From JAGPUQ01 sp049325095 (GTDB lineage Bacteria > Pseudomonadota > Gammaproteobacteria > Pseudomonadales > Porticoccaceae), in assembly GCA_049325095.1 (NCBI GenBank), contig JBMOPO010000026.1:1-64000 (forward strand): 64,000 bases of DNA. The letters are read 5' to 3'. The first letter of the stretch is position 1. Each line of letters opens with the position of its first letter. The notes under the pieces were generated by a model. The model saw only the letters and a list, made by a program, of their open reading frames with translations, made no database searches and was not told the DNA's origin. This document shows positions 61,597 through 64,000 of this stretch, piece after piece. Made by a program: the position numbers and the translations under genes.

Positions 61597-64000
61597 TCAG
61601 GCCACTGCCTCCCGCTCCCGGGTCGGCCGGCGCCGCAGCAGCCAGCGGGCCAGTGCCGGCAGGATGAGGATCGCGCCCAGCATGTTGGTCAGGAACAGAA
61701 AGGTGAGCAGAATCCCCATGTCGGCCTGAAACTTCAGCGGCGCGAAGATCCAGGTGAACACCCCCACGCCCAGGGTTATGCCGATGAAGATCACCGCCTT
61801 GCCGGTGAGCCGCATCGCCTTGTAGAAGGCTTCCTCCAGCGTATCTCCGGTGTCCATGAAGCCGCGCATGGCGGCGTAGATGTAGATGGCGTAGTCCACG
61901 CCCACGCCGACGCCCAGGGCCATCATCGGCAGGGTGTTCACCTTCAGCCCGATGTCCAGGATCGCCATCATGGCGTTGGCCAGCACCGAGACCACGGCCA
62001 GCGGCACCACGATGCACAGCATCCCGGCGATGGAGCGGAAGGCCAGCAGCGCGAGGGCGATGGTCACCCCGTACACCCAGGCCATCATCGGCCGCTCCGC
62101 CGCGGCCACGGTCTGGTTGGTGGCGGCGATGACGCCCACGTTGCCGCTCGCCAGCCGCAGCCGGAACCGGTCCTCGGGCAGCACCGATCGGAATTGCCCG
62201 ATGCCCGCGATGATCCCGGCGATGGTCTCGGCCTTGTGGTCGGTGGTGAAGATGTTGACCGGCATGGCGCTGCACGGCGCGTTCATGTAGTCGTCGCCGC
62301 CGCCGCGCTCCAGGTCGTGCAGCGCCGAGGCCATGTTGAGCGGTTCGCGGGAGACCTCGAACCAGCGCGGGCTGCCCTCGTTGTTGGCCGCGATGATCAG
62401 TTTCATGGCCCGGGCGAGCGAGTCGACCGAATGCACCCCGGGCAGGTTCTGCACGTGCCAGGCGAAGCGGTCCATCTCCTTCATCACGGCGTAGTCGACG
62501 CAGGCGTTTTCGGGCGCTTCGACGATCACCGTCAGTTTGTCGACGCCGATGGAAAATTTGTCGGCGATGATCTGGCTGTCCTGGTTGTAGCGGGCTTCCT
62601 CGCGCAACTCGGGAATTCCGGCGTGCAGATCGCCGATCTTCATTTCCTTCTGTTTGTCGAGGCCCCACAGGGTGAGGCCGGCGATGATCGCCAGGATCGC
62701 CAGGGACGGCCCGGTGCGGGTTGCGCGCGCCAGGAATCGCCACAGCGGATCGCGCCGGGTTTCGGCCGCCCGGTGTCGCTCGCGATAGTTTTCCAGATCG
62801 CGGAGCTTCACGTAGGAGAGCAGTACCGGCAGCAGAATCATCTTGGTGAACAACATGATCGCCATGCCGACGCTGGCGATGATCGCGGTTTCCCGGACGA
62901 TCTGAATGTCGATCAGCAGGATGGTGGCGAAGCTCACCGAGGTGGTGATGACCGCCAGTGCCCCCGGGACCAGCAGGCGGCGAAAGGTGCGCTGGGCGGC
63001 CTCGAAGCTGTCGACTCCGTGGGGCGTCTCGGGAGCGGGCACCAGCGGCCGCCCCCGGGCGTCGGTGTCGCCGCCATACATCACCTCGCCCATCCAGCCG
63101 CTCACCATCTGCACGCCGTGGCTGACGCCGATGGCGAACACCAGGAAGGGGATCAGAATGGACATGGGATCGAGACCGTAGCCCAGCAGGTCGAGCGACC
63201 CGAGCAGGCCGATCACCGAGATCAGCGAGACCAGCGGCGGCAGCAGCGACAGGGTGACGGATCTGGTGTACAGCCACAGCAGGATGCCGGTGACCGCCAG
63301 CGTGATGCCGAAGAAGCGGATCACGCCGCGAGCGCCGTCGGCGATGTCGCCGGTTGATTTGGCGAACCCGATGATGTGCACCCTGATCCGGTCGGTTTCG
63401 AAGCGGTGGCGGATTTTTTCCTCCAGATCCGCCGCGATCCGCTGATAGTCGAGGGGCTGGCCGGTGGTGGGGTCGCGCTCGATCAGTTCCGCCCGGATCA
63501 GGGCGCCGGAGAAATCGTTGGCCACCAGATCGCCGATGCGGCCGGACTTGATGATGTTGCTTCTGACGATGGGCATCCATTCCGGGCTGGGCTGGAATTC
63601 GGCGGGGATGACGAAGTCACCGGCGAACCCGTCCTCGATGACCTCGATGTAGACCACATTGGGGGTGAACAGCGAGGTCACGGTCGACCGCGCCACCCCG
63701 GGGAGGAAGAACACCTCGTCGGTCGCCGATTTGAGGGTCTCGAAGAATTCCGGATTGAAGATGTCGCCTTCCGTTTGGGTCAGCGCGACGATGATCTGGT
63801 TGCCGGAGCCAAAGTCGTCCTGGTACTGCCGCAGGGTCTGGATGTAATCGTGCCCGAAGGGCATGAGCTTTTCGAAGCCCGCATCCACGCGCAGCTTGAG
63901 GGCGTTGATGCCCATGACCAGGGTCAGGGCCAGAAAGGCAATCAGGATCGCTGGCCGCTGGGAAAAGATGAGCGTTACCACGCGGTCCAGGAGGGAGGTC
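61597..64000 (-). CDS. RND-superfamily (MMPL / HAE3-type) exporter, cut by the window edge
   Basis: At least 800 residues in frame, ending at TGA 61597-61599. Reading past GTG 63979-63981 the frame stays open (TSLLDRVVTLIFSQ) to the end of the window, so the true start is probably outside. It has the two RND halves, each with a large periplasmic loop and a six-helix bundle; VFAIGVSHGVQMVSGWMG and ALGVGVGVDYAIYIYAAMRG are the paired motifs of helix 4. Members of this hydrophobe exporter group move hopanoids, lipids or drugs without a membrane-fusion partner. No partner gene is visible. Confidence 0.9.
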   Translation of the reverse strand, partial: TSLLDRVVTLIFSQRPAILIAFLALTLVMGINALKLRVDAGFEKLMPFGHDYIQTLRQYQDDFGSGNQIIVALTQTEGDIFNPEFFETLKSATDEVFFLPGVARSTVTSLFTPNVVYIEVIEDGFAGDFVIPAEFQPSPEWMPIVRSNIIKSGRIGDLVANDFSGALIRAELIERDPTTGQPLDYQRIAADLEEKIRHRFETDRIRVHIIGFAKSTGDIADGARGVIRFFGITLAVTGILLWLYTRSVTLSLLPPLVSLISVIGLLGSLDLLGYGLDPMSILIPFLVFAIGVSHGVQMVSGWMGEVMYGGDTDARGRPLVPAPETPHGVDSFEAAQRTFRRLLVPGALAVITTSVSFATILLIDIQIVRETAIIASVGMAIMLFTKMILLPVLLSYVKLRDLENYRERHRAAETRRDPLWRFLARATRTGPSLAILAIIAGLTLWGLDKQKEMKIGDLHAGIPELREEARYNQDSQIIADKFSIGVDKLTVIVEAPENACVDYAVMKEMDRFAWHVQNLPGVHSVDSLARAMKLIIAANNEGSPRWFEVSREPLNMASALHDLERGGGDDYMNAPCSAMPVNIFTTDHKAETIAGIIAGIGQFRSVLPEDRFRLRLASGNVGVIAATNQTVAAAERPMMAWVYGVTIALALLAFRSIAGMLCIVVPLAVVSVLANAMMAILDIGLKVNTLPMMALGVGVGVDYAIYIYAAMRGFMDTGDTLEEAFYKAMRLTGKAVIFIGITLGVGVFTWIFAPLKFQADMGILLTFLFLTNMLGAILILPALARWLLRRRPTREREAVA

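Overview
This window is chromosomal DNA of a high-GC Gram-negative bacterium, most likely a gammaproteobacterium. The evidence is gene order rather than any single gene. The order murJ, ribF-ileS-lspA-fkpB-ispH, the order pepA-holC-small gene-valS opposite lptFG, hslVU followed by a DUF971 gene, and ilvB-ilvH-ilvC-pssA-leuA are all classical for gamma- and some betaproteobacteria. Scattered acyl-CoA dehydrogenases, an acyl-CoA ligase, a class III CoA-transferase, a thiolase, a hydrolase-type cyclase, SDRs, an amidohydrolase and an RND exporter suggest a free-living degrader of lipids, steroids or aromatics. The genus cannot be fixed from this sequence. No rRNA, tRNA or CRISPR array was found.

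Layout. 1-2390 is a scarred region: the tail of a transposase-like gene, a SYLF-domain gene, a decayed guaA piece with two frameshifts and a deletion of about 100 codons, and a GIDE-type membrane protein gene broken by one extra C. 2390-12270 holds a K+-independent membrane pyrophosphatase, a pair of overlapping acyl-CoA dehydrogenases, an NlpC/P60 lipoprotein, a cyclase-family hydrolase and a 14-TM-type MFS exporter. 12270-21960 holds an acyl-CoA ligase, valS, a 58-residue gene, holC and pepA on the minus strand, divergent from lptF-lptG. 22030-28320 is the branched-chain amino acid and phospholipid block, with candidate leader peptides before ilvB and leuA. 28320-33000 has a HolD-like gene, rimI, a hotdog-like protein, an SDR, a patatin and a flavodoxin. 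33040-38760 has gcvP, a uracil-DNA glycosylase, an HD-GYP protein and greB. 38770-43820 has an amidohydrolase, a ureohydrolase, a CoA-transferase, a broken comFB-like gene, an SDR and a glutaredoxin. 43880-53730 is core: DUF971-hslU-hslV opposite murJ and ribF-ileS-lspA-fkpB-ispH. 53800-64000 has a hemerythrin, a methyltransferase, a VOC protein, a thiolase, a SnoaL-like protein, a 2OG oxygenase, a glycosyltransferase-like protein facing an ELM1-like protein, an orphan gene and an RND exporter cut by the window edge.

The least explained material is between genes. A modular hairpin repeat occurs three times (11912, 36647 and, inverted and shortened, 61514). A 185-bp nearly perfect palindrome at 60746-60930 looks like a non-autonomous transposon. 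A 20-bp TGCC-rich palindromic insertion breaks a comFB-like gene at 42398-42417. Several genes overlap start to stop (ATGA, GTGA, TGATG), so translational coupling appears common here.
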